Assembly (NCBI GenBank): GCA_015680685.1
Contig: MNCI01008344.1
Location: forward strand, 1-64,000
Direction of reading: 5' to 3'
Source of the DNA: Gnetum montanum
Lineage: Eukaryota > Streptophyta > Gnetopsida > Gnetales > Gnetaceae
Length of the DNA stretch: 64,000 nucleotides
The notes under the pieces are model-generated. The model saw only the letters and a list, made by a program, of their open reading frames with translations. It did not search any database and had not been told where the DNA came from. Both the position numbers and the translations under genes were made by a program. Below are positions 36,600 to 47,766 of the stretch, piece after piece. How positions within the stretch are numbered: position 1 is the first letter of the stretch; each line of letters begins with the position of its first letter.

Positions 36600-37411
36600 G
36601 AAGCCTCTTGAATGGCCTTTCAAATTTTTGCTAAAGCTTTCTTCGATGTTGGTGTTTTCTCTACTTGGACATCTTTGTTTAGTGTATGTATCAAATGTTT
36701 AGTAATTTCGGTGAATCCAGGGATAAATTTCTTAATGAAATTTATCTTTCCAAAGAAATATCTAAGAGATTTGTTTACTGTAGGATGCTTGATATTCTAT
36801 ACTGCTTAGACTCAAGAATTATCTATAGAAATTCCTTCCTAATAGATCACATGGCCTAGTAAACTCGCTGATTTAACTCCAAATATACACTTCTTAGAGT
36901 TTAATGAAATACCATACTCATGACATTTGTCAAAAACTTGTTGAATATGACCAATATGATCTTGCTTTCTATTTAAGAATATGGTAATATCATCCAAAGA
37001 AACCATAACAAATTTACCTATTAAACCGTTAAAAGCTAAATCCATTGCTCTTTGAAAAGTAGCTCTAGCATTTGACAATCCAAATGGCATTCTGTGGTGA
37101 GCGAAAGTTCCCCGTTTGGTGATAAATGCTATCTTATATTTATCATTTTTATCTACCATGATATGATTATAACCTAAAAAATCATCTAAGAAAGAATATA
37201 CTTGGCAACTTGATACTTTGATCAACATCTCATCAACTCTAGGAAGTGGATACTTATCCTTCTTCAAAGCTTCATTCAAATTCCTAAAGTCTACACAAAG
37301 CCTAATGTTACCATTTTTCTTTCTTATTAGAATAAGTTTAGTAAAACATGTTGAATATCGAATTGGATATATGATTCGGGCTTGTAATAACCTCTTGATC
37401 TTGGCTTCCAT
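36600..37411 (-). pseudogene. Element E reverse transcriptase
   Basis: The open frame 36839-37411 contains KIKRLLQARIIYPI, then KKNGNIRLCVDFRNLNEAL, KDKYPLPRVDEML, FAHHRMPFGLSNARATFQ and the active site VSLDDITIF at about 36985-37000 (both Asp kept; the usual Tyr before Leu is Ser). The thumb region continues below 36839 with stops. Sequence style (RLCVDFRNLN, KYPLPRVDEML) fits the Tat branch of plant Ty3/gypsy. Confidence 0.88.
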
Positions 37412-37944
37412 AGCTGGTTCAAATGATGGATTGAATTTCTTTTATTTTTACTTAACGGTTTTACAACCTTCTATTAAAGAAATTTTATGTGTTATCACAT
37501 CTAGTCTAAAAGTTTTAAGATCATCATAAGACCAAGCGAAATTATCCAGATTATTTTTTAGGAGTGATAACAAGTTTTTCTTAAAAAATGAATTCATTTC
37601 CTTTATGATATTTAACATCTTTGACATCTCATTAGATACAAGATTTACTTCTTTAAAAGCTTGATCATTAGGATTTTCTATATCTTTTCTGATAAAGAAA
37701 CTTTTTACAAACTCATATTCATAGTCAATTATCCTTTTAGGAATGAAATTTTCCTTAGATTTTGATATTGTCTTAGGTATGACTTGACCTTTGAATTCTT
37801 GTTTGTTTGTCACGAGCTTAAGTACTTGATCATGATCTTCAAATACTTGCAAATGTTTTATGTTATCTGGTACTGATGGTTGATGTTCTTCTTCAAACAT
37901 TACACACCCATATCCTTCTATCTTTTGCATGTCTAATGTTGAAG
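37412..37944 (-). pseudogene. Element E polyprotein linker between RNase H and reverse transcriptase
   Basis: Open for 160 codons (37448-37930) and in frame with the RNase H above it. It ends with WSYDDLKTFRLDVITHKI, the connector seen just before reverse transcriptase in many plant Ty3/gypsy elements. No enzymatic motif of its own. Confidence 0.65.
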
Positions 37945-38330
37945 CTACTTTTGCTAAATCATCTACTATATAATTACCCTCTCTACCTATATGTTCTATC
38001 TAGTAGTGTTGAAACTATTCTAACATTTTGTAGACAAGTTGTTTATAAGGTCATAAAAATGCGCTTTTCACTATGCGATTACCTTTAACTTGTTCACAAA
38101 CTAATCTCAAATCTCGTTTTATAGTGATTACCTTTATTTCTTTTTCCAAAGCTATTTTAATACGAATATACAAAGCTTCATATTCAACCTTGTTGTTAGT
38201 ACAAGGGAAAGATAGATGAATCACCTTTATAATTTTTGGTGAATCATTTCTTACTATAACTATCCCAACTCCTACACCTTTAGAATTACATGAGCCATCA
38301 AAGTACAATTCCCATTTTTTCTCATCTTTC
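37945..38330 (-). pseudogene. Archaeal-type RNase H between protease and reverse transcriptase
   Basis: Reads YFDGSCNSKGVGVGIVIV, then TNNKVEYEAL, then TIKRDLRLVCEQVKG, then IEHIGREGNYIVDDLAK. These are the four conserved blocks of the type I archaeal-like RNase H (RVT_3 family), with the catalytic acidic residues visible as D, E, D and D. Three in-frame stops lie in the second half, and the frame runs on into the linker at 37412-37944. In the Tat elements I know, this domain follows the normal RNase H, before integrase; here it precedes reverse transcriptase. Confidence 0.82.
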
Positions 38331-39197
38331 GATTCTTATTTTCTGGAAATATAAGTTTCTTGGAGTGTAAAAATTTTGGTTTTGAAAGCCTTTTTTTCAA
38401 CAATTTTACTTTCCCATTTGAAGTAATGTTATCAATCATCAAAGGTTCACCATACACATATATTTTGTTTGGTCCCCCTTTCGAAGGTAACCACATGTGT
38501 GAATAATTTGTTGATATCTAACTTGAGAAATTCTTACTCCAACTTCTACTCAATAAAAGACTATGTGAGTCTAGTATATTTTCCACTTGAATAGTTACTC
38601 TACTTTTGACATGGGGTTCAAAAGCAATTTCTAATAGAACATTTGGTAATTGACCCAAAATATTCACTTTGCTCTTGTCCACTTGAACAATATTTTTATT
38701 TTATTTTTCAAGAATCAAACCAAGTTTCTTGTATATAGATAATGACATTATAGTAGATGTGGCTTTAGAATCAACCAAACAATTGTGTAGATATTTATCC
38801 TTTAACTTCATTGTTAAAATAAAAGGAGGAGCTTCTTTATCAGGAATATAATCATAACTAGCCTTTGATTTTTCATCATTATTAGACACATAACTTAACT
38901 TTGACTCTCTAACCCTCCTTTTGCCTTTAATAATCTCTAAATCCTTTCTTTGTTGATCTCCTACTTGTAGTAATTGATATATGCTAATATTGGCCCTAAT
39001 ATGTTTAAGATTTTCACTTAAATCATAATTTCCATCTCCAATAAAGTTTGGTTTCTTTATCTATTTATTGAAAGACTGATTTGGAGTACTTTGTTCTACT
39101 AAATCCTCTTTATTCTTATTTTTCTCTCTTATACTTGGCTCAAAAGCCTTTCTCTTAGTAGATGAATTAGTAATGACATTTGGAGGTCTAGAAGTAG
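38331..39197 (-). pseudogene. Element E aspartic protease and flanking linkers
   Basis: The protease-like core is at 38701-38889: YLHNCLVDSKATSTIMSLS, where related proteases have DSGAT, so the conserved Gly is Lys while the Asp remains. Downstream LLLSRSWSKN and MWLPSKGGPNKI (about 38490) belong to the same polyprotein. Upstream NLKHIRANISIYQLL at about 38975-39020 is the usual segment before protease in this lineage. Stops and at least one frameshift are present. Confidence 0.7.
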
Positions 39198-39998
39198 TTA
39201 GCCCTTCTTTGATCTCAGATTATATCCATTTTCATAATTGTTCTTACACTCCTCATCTAAGCATATATCGTTTTCAAAACTTAATAGAGAAGAAGTATCA
39301 CTAGACCCAAAATTAGAAGATTTGCTTGCATAATGANATGGACTTAGTAAAGCTTTAAATTGAGCAAAATCTTGCATAGGAATAATAAATTTTTCTTCTC
39401 TCTTTTGATTTGTAGTAATCTCTTCATGATTTAAGTTCAATTGTTTTTCTAATTGTATAGCTTCACTAAAGTAGCCATTTAGTATAGTTAAGTTTGGAGT
39501 TCTCCTTAACCAAATTGAAATGTTAGAGTTGACAGACTTAAGATAAGTTTCTCTAAACATTTCATTTAATGGTCTATATTGTCTTTGAAAGGGCCCACAA
39601 ATTCATTGAAATTTGATGTTAAAATCTCTAATTGATTCTTTGACTCCTTGCTTAGCTTGTATTAGTACACAATAAAGTTGTTGTTGGTCTATTTGATCAC
39701 CAAACTAGGCTAAGAAAAGATTTCGCGTATCATCCCAACTTGTGATACTGTTGCTTGGCAAGTTTAAATACCAAACTTGAGCCATATCCTTTAGATTTGC
39801 TACAAAAAATCTATAGGGCTGATCTTGGTGTTGAACATTTGCATGAGCTAAAGCTAACTCAAACATGTGAATATATTCTTCAGCTAAGTAAGCTTTTCCA
39901 AGAATAAAAGGATTAGGAAAATATTTATAAACTACCTTAGGAATATCATTTTAGTTTTGAAATCCTAATGGTATGACTCTTTGCCAAGGATTTGCCAT
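39198..39998 (-). pseudogene. Element E gag
   Basis: Starts at the ATG at 39998 (MANPWQRVIPLG) and stays in one frame to 39198. Recognisable gag features: AEEYIHMFELALAHANV, VANLKDMAQVWYLNLPS, SITSWDDTRNLFLA and GVKESIRDFNIKF. A few in-frame stops occur, most at positions where Gln would be expected. One N at 39337 blurs a codon. It encodes the capsid-like protein of the element. Confidence 0.82.
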
Positions 39999-40320
39999 CT
40001 TATTCCTTTGGATTGTTGAACTCGTACACTTCTTAGATCTTCTCTAATAAAATAACAAACTAGATAGAAAGGGTGATCTCCTTAGCCTTCTAGTATTTAA
40101 TCCACTACTTGTTCCAAACTTAAAAACTTTCTTTTGTTCTTCTTTTGTTGAAGAATCAATCTTATGAACTTCCTTTAAATCTTTAAAACCTTCTAAACTA
40201 TCAATCTTGTTGGTCATGAACTAAAAATAGAATCTAATTTCTTAAGCCTTTATAGTAACAAATAATTGTTGGTATGCTAGGACTATCAGGCTTATGAACT
40301 TATGGGATAAATTTTGTTGC

Positions 40321-40336
40321 CCTCCTTCTAGTGCCA
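40321..40336 (-). promoter_or_regulatory. Candidate primer binding site of element E
   Basis: Minus strand reads TGGCACTAGAAGGAGG a short distance inside the 5' LTR homology end (40352). It starts with TGG as primer sites do and lies between LTR and gag leader. I cannot name the matching tRNA, and the true LTR end may reach down to about 40338. Confidence 0.4.
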
Positions 40337-40351
40337 AAAGAACTTTTAGCA

Positions 40352-40936
40352 ACCATTTGGGGCACGATCACCAATGAGTCCCTCGAATAGAGATTAGGTG
40401 TTCGCTAGTCTTTGGCAACACCAACACTTAGATACCTCCAAATAGACTTAGTAGTTAAACATGAGTATGTGTTTGCTATTGTGAATGTTGAAATAGTTGG
40501 GTTACGTACAAAATTATAATCAACTATCATGAAAGACATTTGGCCAACTTTGTAAAATACTGTGAGTTGTTGGAGATTCTTATTTTGTTCAATCACTTAG
40601 TCTATATGATGCTTATAATACCTACTTGTAACAAATAAAATTTTGCAAAAATAATTTGAGCACAAATCTACCAATCTACTCCTAATTTCCCCTAGAGAGA
40701 AAAAGTTTATAAGAAAAGTAGAAATAGAGCAAGATTCAATGGAAAGATAAAGAAAAGAAAGTAGATTTGTATAAAAATCTCAAATATTTAAGCAAGGTAA
40801 ATTGTTATGAGAAAACACTTCATAATAAAATTAATCCTAATTCAATATCTATGAATTGTTTAAATTTTCTAGGCTCAAACAAGCAATTTCTTAAAGACAA
40901 TCCTACTATACTACCAAAAATTACTGTGTAAACCAT
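40352..40936 (-). repeat. Truncated 5' LTR of element E
   Basis: Direct copy of 30648-31226 with scattered substitutions. Homology stops abruptly at about 40936, where the sequence becomes the gag start of element F. The U3 and promoter part of this LTR is missing. Confidence 0.82.
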
Positions 40937-42104
40937 CTCCTCTAAGATTGTTTTCCTTAGGTGAATGTAGTCCTTGAGTGTATTGAAGGTATTCATGAAC
41001 ATATGAAACCCCTACATGAGGTTGGTCACTCCAATTTTCTTCAATATATATCTCATTAGTTCTCCCATGAATGTTCTCTTCATACGATGTATTATCACTT
41101 CCATGTGAAAGAGACATTATTGTTAGTTTATGATGTGTGTGACTTAATGTTTTCTAAAAGATAAATCATGAATGTGTTTATAACGATCATGCATAATATA
41201 ACTAATTTAGATAACTAGCACCATCCCTGACAATGATGCCAATGATGAGCAATGAGGTACCCCCTATGCCCAACCATATGAATTACAAGTGTTCACTTGT
41301 GATCTGGTTGAATTCCATGGATGGGACTAGTTGTGTCATCTAGATCATTATGTCTTGATCGTAGTTTGTTGTCTTCCCACTTGGACTAGTGGTAGCTTTG
41401 TCACATATGATTTAGTTCAAAATGAGACATATGATTTTTGATGTTGTTTCAGCCTTATGCTACTCCTAATGATAATTAGGAAATCAATGATTTAAAGTAA
41501 TTAACAAAGGTAAGTAAGGTCTAAATTGGCATACATGTGATGAGTATCCATTCTTAATCTTTCGTACATGCCTTGGATTTCATGTAACTACCGTTGGGGT
41601 TACCAAGCATACCATTACTAGGTGTACCAAATAATAACACTACTAGGTTACCAAATAATTACACTTAAGTGCTCATGATTAGTCGTACTCATTCTGCTTA
41701 ATGACAAAACGAATAAAGAGCATAAATGATAAATATTAACTAAGGAAAATAGTAAGCATTTAAGTAATTAACAATAATAAAGCTATTGGAAGTAATCTCA
41801 ATCTTTATTGTTGAACATGTACTGTGTCCAAGTATGTCACACTCAAATAAGGATGTTATGAAATCGCTTAACATCACACTATGGGCATGCACTAGAAATA
41901 AACTAACAAAACTTTTCAATGTCTACGTCTACAATCTATTGAAATCTATATATAAACCATGCACCCCAAGTGTTGTATTTCTAGGCTACATGGAAGGGAT
42001 GATATCGGATCCCTAACATCAGAGGTTGTGCCCTGATATTAGACACTTGATAATGTAGCTCTGATATATTCGATATCAAAGCCCTACCAAAACATGACTA
42101 ATCA
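40937..42104 (-). mobile_element. Element F: 5' end of a C-like element (LTR, primer site, gag start)
   Basis: The LTR is 41243-42104 (862 bp; minus strand TGATTAGTCATG to ATTGCTCATCA). The primer site TGGCATCATTGTCAGGGATG is at 41222-41241, a decayed tRNA-Asp type. The leader matches C over its length. The gag ATG at 41117 starts MSLSHGSDNTSYEENIHG and the frame ends at the junction with the E LTR. Everything downstream of about 60 gag codons is missing. On its right it borders RRP36-like intron sequence (GTTAT at 42105). Confidence 0.8.
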
Positions 42105-43086
42105 GTTATATTTGCAATGAAGTATTTGTTGATTTTTATTACTATCAGGTTACTTGATCTATCATCAAAACTTGTAGGCTAATGCCAATGAGTAGCAAGA
42201 AGCCTATTCAAAGATATAGAGAAGTTGTTCAAGCTCATAAATAGGTACATGTTATGATATGGTCCTTATTGAAGGATTCCTAAAGTAATGTAATATCATT
42301 ATTGCAATTAGATGTCATGCTTATCTTCAAACACATGCAGTGTTTGTCCACATTCTTGTTGAACTGAAGTTAATTAAATCTAGAGTTTGTAAGCTTCCAA
42401 TTATTGTCTACTTTTTTAGAGCAACATTTCATTAGCATAAGCAAGTATGGAAGTAGTTATAGACAATCTTGAGGATTGCAAGCTTTGTGTTTAATATTAC
42501 TATCCAAGATAGTAAGCAGCTTGGGAAGAGTATCTAGGAAGGATCTACTTGTTTATGTAGATATCCTATTGAGCATACATATAACAATTATGTGAGTAGT
42601 TGCAAGTACAAGTTTTTACATTAATGTCTTGAGTTTCACTTTTCGATTACTGCTTTGTTCTTTTCTTTGCAATGTGCTTCTAACAAATCATGTAATAGAG
42701 AAATTTTAGTTCTTATTTTGAAATATTATTTATCAATTTATGAAATTAATAAAAATTATATATTACATTATTGATTTTTGTGTTACAAAAGTATTAGTTT
42801 GTGTTCATTTTGCTTGAAAGACAATTTAGAATTGACAAGTTTTTCAATTTGAGTATAACTTTATCATGTTTTTGGGAACAAGTAAAAATAATATTTTGCT
42901 GAAAAGGTTAGGATGATAATGTAAAAATAATATTTTATTAAGAACATAATTTATATTTGACGAATATTATGAAATATTAGAATTTGTGATCAAGCACATT
43001 ATCAGTTTTCTATGGTTCTTTCTTCAAGTTGTTCGAGATCCAAGATTTGAGTCACTATGTGGATATTACAATCAATCCAGGTGAGC
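42105..43086 (+). pseudogene. RRP36-like gene fragment, exons 3 and 4 equivalents
   Basis: 42182-42244 reads MSSKKPIQRYREVVQAHK and a stop, followed by GTACAT. 43027-43080 reads VVRDPRFESLCGYYNQS before a GTGAGC donor. Joined, these follow the conserved core of the RRP36 family (SSKKP..RYREVVQAPKK then VVRDPRFESLCG), a nucleolar protein of early 18S rRNA processing. About 0.8 kb of intron-like AT-rich sequence lies between. The left end is cut by element F, and the right end runs into an inverted repeat. The stop and lost upstream exons make it a pseudogene. Confidence 0.75.
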
Positions 43087-43087
43087 A

Positions 43088-46048
43088 AAATTGAAAATTG
43101 TTAACCAATAGAATTAAAAGTTACTTACCGTTTCTTTGGTATCCTCATCTTCACTCTCACTTTCTTCATTTAGAATATGTGCATCGCTCTCTTTTGGAAA
43201 TGGATCACCAACTTTCTACTCTATAACATTATCTCCACTTTCATTTTAAGAAGAATTTCAAGGAGCTTTACAAAATTTTTTCTTTTCCAAACCATTTTTT
43301 GCACCCTTTAGCCTTATACATGGCCTCGGTATCTTAACCACCTAAAACCTGAACATAGACAATTATTGAAAGAAATCAAAAACTCTGGATTGATTTTGGT
43401 GACCCTTTAGAAACAATAAAATATGAGTCCAAAAATTATTAATGATCATTGATGGACAAAAGGGCATAACATCAATAGTAAAAATAAGTTGTTCACAAAA
43501 ACCAATTCAGTAAACATAGTCTACATAGTGAACATAAAATGATTTCAATATTGAGTGTTTTCTAATAACTGCTAAAGTGCAAATCAAATAGCATTTGATG
43601 TGATATCGATTTTTATGCACTAGCATCAAATATGATGTGCATCGTTTTAAATATGATGTAATTCATGTATCAGAAAATAAAGCTATCACTAAAACAATGA
43701 TATGATAACTTTGAAAAAAAAATAAAAAATTAGGAATGCCTTGAAAATTGTATAAATTCCAATCAACAATCTTAAACAATGACATGCAAACCTTTGTATC
43801 TAGTTTTTCAAAACTAGTTGCATTGTGTAGTTGAAAAGTAACATAAAATTTTTTTGAAGTAACAAAAGAGAGATAACATTGAAAACCCTACCTTTCATGT
43901 CAAACTTTGAATAAACATATCAATTTTCCTAAATTTAAAACTCATTGTAGAATCCAATCTTTTGGCCAAGATTAAGTTTATTCCAATATTAGGAACTCTT
44001 CAAAGAACATTAATAGCTATCTGAATTGTGCCCCCCTTCCCTATCTTGTTTATTGTTGACAGAAAATTATATTCAAAAAAAGAGTTCCAGTTTACTGATC
44101 AATTGATAGCACTAGACATTATAATTACAAAACACAAGCTTCAAACTTGAAAATTACAGGTGATATGCTACTTATGCAATAATCTTTCTTGGTCCACACA
44201 ACCTTAGTACTGCAAAAAACTGATAATGTGATTTGTAAAAAATTCTAATATTTTATAATATTCATCAAATCTAAATTCTATTGTTAATAAAATATCAGTT
44301 TTATATCATCATCCTAGCCTTATCCCAACAATATGGGGTCAGCAAAGTATTATTTTTACTTATTCCCAGAAACATGATAAAGTTAAACCGAAATTGAAAA
44401 ACTTGTAAATTCTAAATTGTCTTTCAAGCAAAATGAATGCAAACTAATACTTTTGTAAAACAAAAATCAATAATGTAATATACAATTTTTATTAATTTCA
44501 TAAAATTGACAAATAATATTTCAAAATAAGAACTAAAATTTCTCTATTGCATCTATTAAAAGCACATTGCAAAGAAAAGAACAAAGTAATAGAGAAATTT
44601 TAATTCTTATTTTGAAATATTATTTGAAAATTTTATGAAATTAATAAAAACTCTATATTGCATTATTGATTTTTGTTTTATAAAAGTATTAGTTCATGTT
44701 TATTTTGCTTGAAAGACAATTTATAATTTACAAATTTTTCAATTTCAATTTGGCTTTATCATGTTTTTGGGACAAGTAAAAACAATACTTTGCTGACCTT
44801 ATATTGTTGAGACAAGGCTAGGACGATGATATAAAAATAATATTTTATTAAAAATAGAATTTAGATTTGATGAATATTATGAAATATTAAAATTTTTTAC
44901 AAATCACATTATCACTTTTTGTGGTGCTAAGGCTATGCGGATCGAGAAAGATTAATGAATAAGTAGCATATCACTTGTGATTTTTGAGCTAGAAGCTTGT
45001 GTTTTGTAATTATAAGGTCTAACGCTATCAAACAATTAGTAAATTGGAACTCTTTTTTTGAATGAATTTTTTTGCCAACAATGAACAAGATAGATAAGGG
45101 GGATACAATTCCAATAGTTGTTAACGTTCTTTGAAGAGTTCATGGTATTGAAATAAACTTAATTTTGGCCAAAAGATTGGATTCTATAGCAAGTTTTAAA
45201 TTTAGGAGAATTGATATGTTTATTCAAAGTCTAACATAAATGGTAGGGTTTTTGGATGTTGTCTCTCTTTTGTTACTTCAAAAAAAAATTTATGTTACCT
45301 TTCAATTGTGCGATGAAACTAGTTTTGGAAAATTGGATACAAAGGTTTGCATGTTGTTATCCAAGATTGTTGATTAGAATTTGTACGATTTTCAAGGTGT
45401 TTCTATTATTTTTTTAAATTTTAGAAAGTTAGCATATCACTATTTTAGTGATAGCTTTAGTTTATGATACATAAATTACATCATACTTAAAACAATGCAC
45501 GTCATATTTGATGCTAGTGCATAAAAAATGATATCACATCAAATGCTATTTGATTTGCACTTTTGCAGTTATCAAAAAACACTCAAAACTAAAATCATTT
45601 TATGTTCGCTACGTAAATTTTGTTTACTAAATTGGCTTTTGTAAACAAACTTGTTTTTACTATTGATGCTATGCTCTTTTGTCCACCAACAATCATCAAT
45701 AATTTTTGGGCCCATACTTTATTATTTCTAAAGGATCACCAAAATCAATCTAGATTTTTTGATTTCTTTCAACAAATGTCTATTTTCAGTTTTAGGTGGT
45801 TAAGATACCAAGGCCATGTATAAGGCTAAGGAATGCAAAAATGGTTTGACAAAGAAAATATTTTTTAAAGCTCCTTGAAATTTTTCCAAGAATGAGAGTG
45901 AAGATGATGTTATAGAGCAGAAATTTGGTGATCCATTTCCAAAAGCGAGTGATGCACGTATTCTAAATGAAGAAAGTGAAAGTGAAGACGAGGATACTAA
46001 AGAAATGGTAAGTAACTTTTAATTCTATTGGTTAACAATTTTCATTTT
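43088..46048. repeat. Head-to-head inverted repeat, arms about 1.46 kb, 39-bp spacer
   Basis: The left arm is 43088-44548, the right arm 44588-46048 and the spacer 44549-44587. In a 63-base block next to the spacer I count 3 differences; sampled blocks further out stay easily alignable. The outer end of each arm contains the RRP36-like first exon and its GTAAGT donor. Transcribed across, it would fold into a long hairpin. Confidence 0.9.
43094..43300 (-). pseudogene. Inverted copy of RRP36-like acidic exon
   Basis: Minus-strand copy of the exon at about 45890-46007: an acidic run ending NEESESEDEDTKE followed by a GTAAGT donor at about 43129-43134. It lies in the left arm of the inverted repeat and points away from exons 2 and 3, so it cannot join them. 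Confidence 0.65.
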
Positions 46049-46447
46049 TACTCTATCAAAATTATGTCATGATTTTGAACTGCATTTTCCCCCCAACTTG
46101 TTTTATGAGCTAGAAATTTTTCCTCTGTCAAAATTATGTCATGATTCTGAACTACATTTTCCCCCCAACTTGTTCTAGGAGCTAGAAAAATAACTAGCAG
46201 ATATTCCATTTGAAAAACTCTAGAAAATGCATTCTAATGGACAAGAAAAAACATTCTTAGTTTTCAAAGAATGTGGTAAACTAGCTTAGGCTAACAAAAA
46301 CTAGTTGGTTATATTTGCATTGAAGTATTTGTTGATTTTTGTTATTATAAGGTTACCTGATCTATCATCAAAATTTGCAAGCCAATGGAAATGAGTAGCA
46401 AGAAGCCTATTGGAAGATATAGAGAAGTTGTTCAAGCTCTTAAATAG
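45890..46447 (+). pseudogene. RRP36-like gene fragment, exons 1 to 3 equivalents
   Basis: Exon 1: acidic segment DPFPKASDARILNEESESED and EDTKE up to 46007, with donor GTAAGT at 46008. Exon 2: acceptor TTCTAG at 46173-46178, then ELEK-stop-LADIPFEKL and KMHSNGQEKTF, ending with ANKN near 46305. Exon 3: 46382-46447, PMEMSSKKPIGRYREVVQAL. The order and sequence match the RRP36 family (ELADIPFE, ANKNRPME, SSKKP). Three in-frame stops in exon 2 and a GC instead of GT after exon 3 show decay. Exons 4 onward are missing here and lie separately at 43027. Confidence 0.75.
46051..46194 (+). repeat. 72-bp tandem duplication spanning an exon 2 splice site
   Basis: Unit 1 is 46051-46122 and unit 2 is 46123-46194, each starting CTCT-TCAAAATTATG and containing a run of six C. 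Each includes the acceptor and first codons of exon 2. In unit 1 the acceptor reads TTTTATGAG and is broken; in unit 2 it reads TTCTAGGAG. The duplication starts right where the right arm of the inverted repeat ends. Confidence 0.85.
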
Positions 46448-47415
46448 GCACATGTTATGATATGGTCCTTACTGAAGCATTCCTAAAGTAATGTAATATC
46501 ATTATTGCAATTGGGTATCATGCTTATTTTTAGACATGTTTAGTGTTTGTCCCCATATTTGTTGAATTGAAGTTCATTAAATTTGGAGTTTGTAAGCTTC
46601 CAATTATTGTCTACTTTTTGATAGCAACAGTTCATTAGCATAAGCAAGTATGGAAGTAGCTATAGATAATCCTTAGGCTTGCAAGCTTTGTATTTAATAT
46701 TACTATCTAGGCTAGGAAGCAACTTGGGAAGAGTATCTAGAAAGCATCTGCTTGTCTATGTAGATATTCCATTGAGCATACATAAAAAAAATTATGTGAT
46801 TAGCTGCAACTATGAGTTTTTACATTAATGTTTTGACTTTCACTTTTTGTTATTGCTTTGTTTGTTTCTTTGCAATGTGCTTCTAACATATGCAATAGAG
46901 AAATTTTAGTTCTTATTTTGAAATATTATTTGTCAATTTTATGAAATTAATAAAAACTGTGTATCGCATTATTGATTTTTTTTTTCAAAGTATTAGTTTG
47001 TGTTCATTTTGCTCGAAAGACAATTTAGAATTTACAAGTTTTTCAATTTCAGTTTGACTTTATTGGGAACAAGTAAAAACAATACTTTGCTAACCCCATA
47101 TTATTGAGACAAGGCTAGGATGATCATATAAAAATAATATTTTATTAAGAACATAATTTAGATTTGATGAATATTATGAAATATTATAATTTTTTACAAA
47201 TCACATTATCAGTTTTCTATGGTACTAAGGCTATGTGGACCCAGAAAAATTATTGCATAAGTAGCATATCACTTGTAATTTTTGAGCAGCAAGCTTATGT
47301 TTTATAATTATAACATCTAACGCTATCAAACAATCAGTGAATTGGAACTCTTTTTTTAAATGAAATTTTTTGTCAACAACGAACAAGGTAGGGAAGGGGG
47401 ACACAATTCGGATCA
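46300..47415 (+). repeat. Second copy of the RRP36 intron region
   Basis: 46300-47225 aligns with 42105-43020 along its whole length as a direct repeat. 46890-47415 also aligns with the inner parts of both inverted-repeat arms. So one intron-derived segment occurs four times within 5.3 kb, three in plus and one in minus orientation. No coding sequence besides exon 3. Confidence 0.85.
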
Positions 47416-47766
47416 ATAAACAGTGCTATAATTTAATATAATGTTTTGCGATTAAATTGAAAATATCGGCCAAGTTTGCTACTGCAGAAAAAAATTAAGC
47501 AACTGTTGTAAACAAGGCATCCAAAAAAAATAAGGAATTGTAAACCAAGCATCCATGAAGACCCTGACATTAAAGCCTAAAACTACTTTTGAAATCATAT
47601 TGTCTTAATATCCCAAGATTCCCCAACATTCCTAACAAACCAAAAATTAAGCACATCCAAATCCTAATAAACTAAAAGAAAAATCAACCAGCATTCCTAA
47701 TGAACCAAAAAATAAGCATGTACAAACCCTGATAAACTAAAAGAAAAATTTTGAAGGGTTGAAATC
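47416..47766. other. Spacer with 65-bp tandem duplication
   Basis: No gene. Two tandem units at 47627-47691 and 47692-47756 start CATTCCTAA and contain AAACTAAAAGAAAAAT. This may be intron sequence downstream of the TIR exon. Confidence 0.6.

Larger units (their letters stand above)
30648..40936 (-). mobile_element. Element E: Tat-like Ty3/gypsy element with an extra RNase H
   Basis: Minus-strand element bounded by a shared segment: 30648-31226 and 40352-40936 align as direct copies and represent the inner-downstream end of both LTRs. Domain order on the minus strand is gag, protease, archaeal-type RNase H, reverse transcriptase, gypsy RNase H, integrase, extra frame, long 3' LTR. The 5' LTR is cut short at 40936 where element F begins. 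Key active-site residues are lost in integrase and protease. The primer is not the tRNA-Asp type of the other elements. Confidence 0.85.

Noticed and set aside
45620-45823. Open frame in the right arm of the inverted repeat
   Set aside because: The inverted copy in the left arm does not keep the frame, and it lies in 5'/intron-like sequence of the RRP36-like gene.
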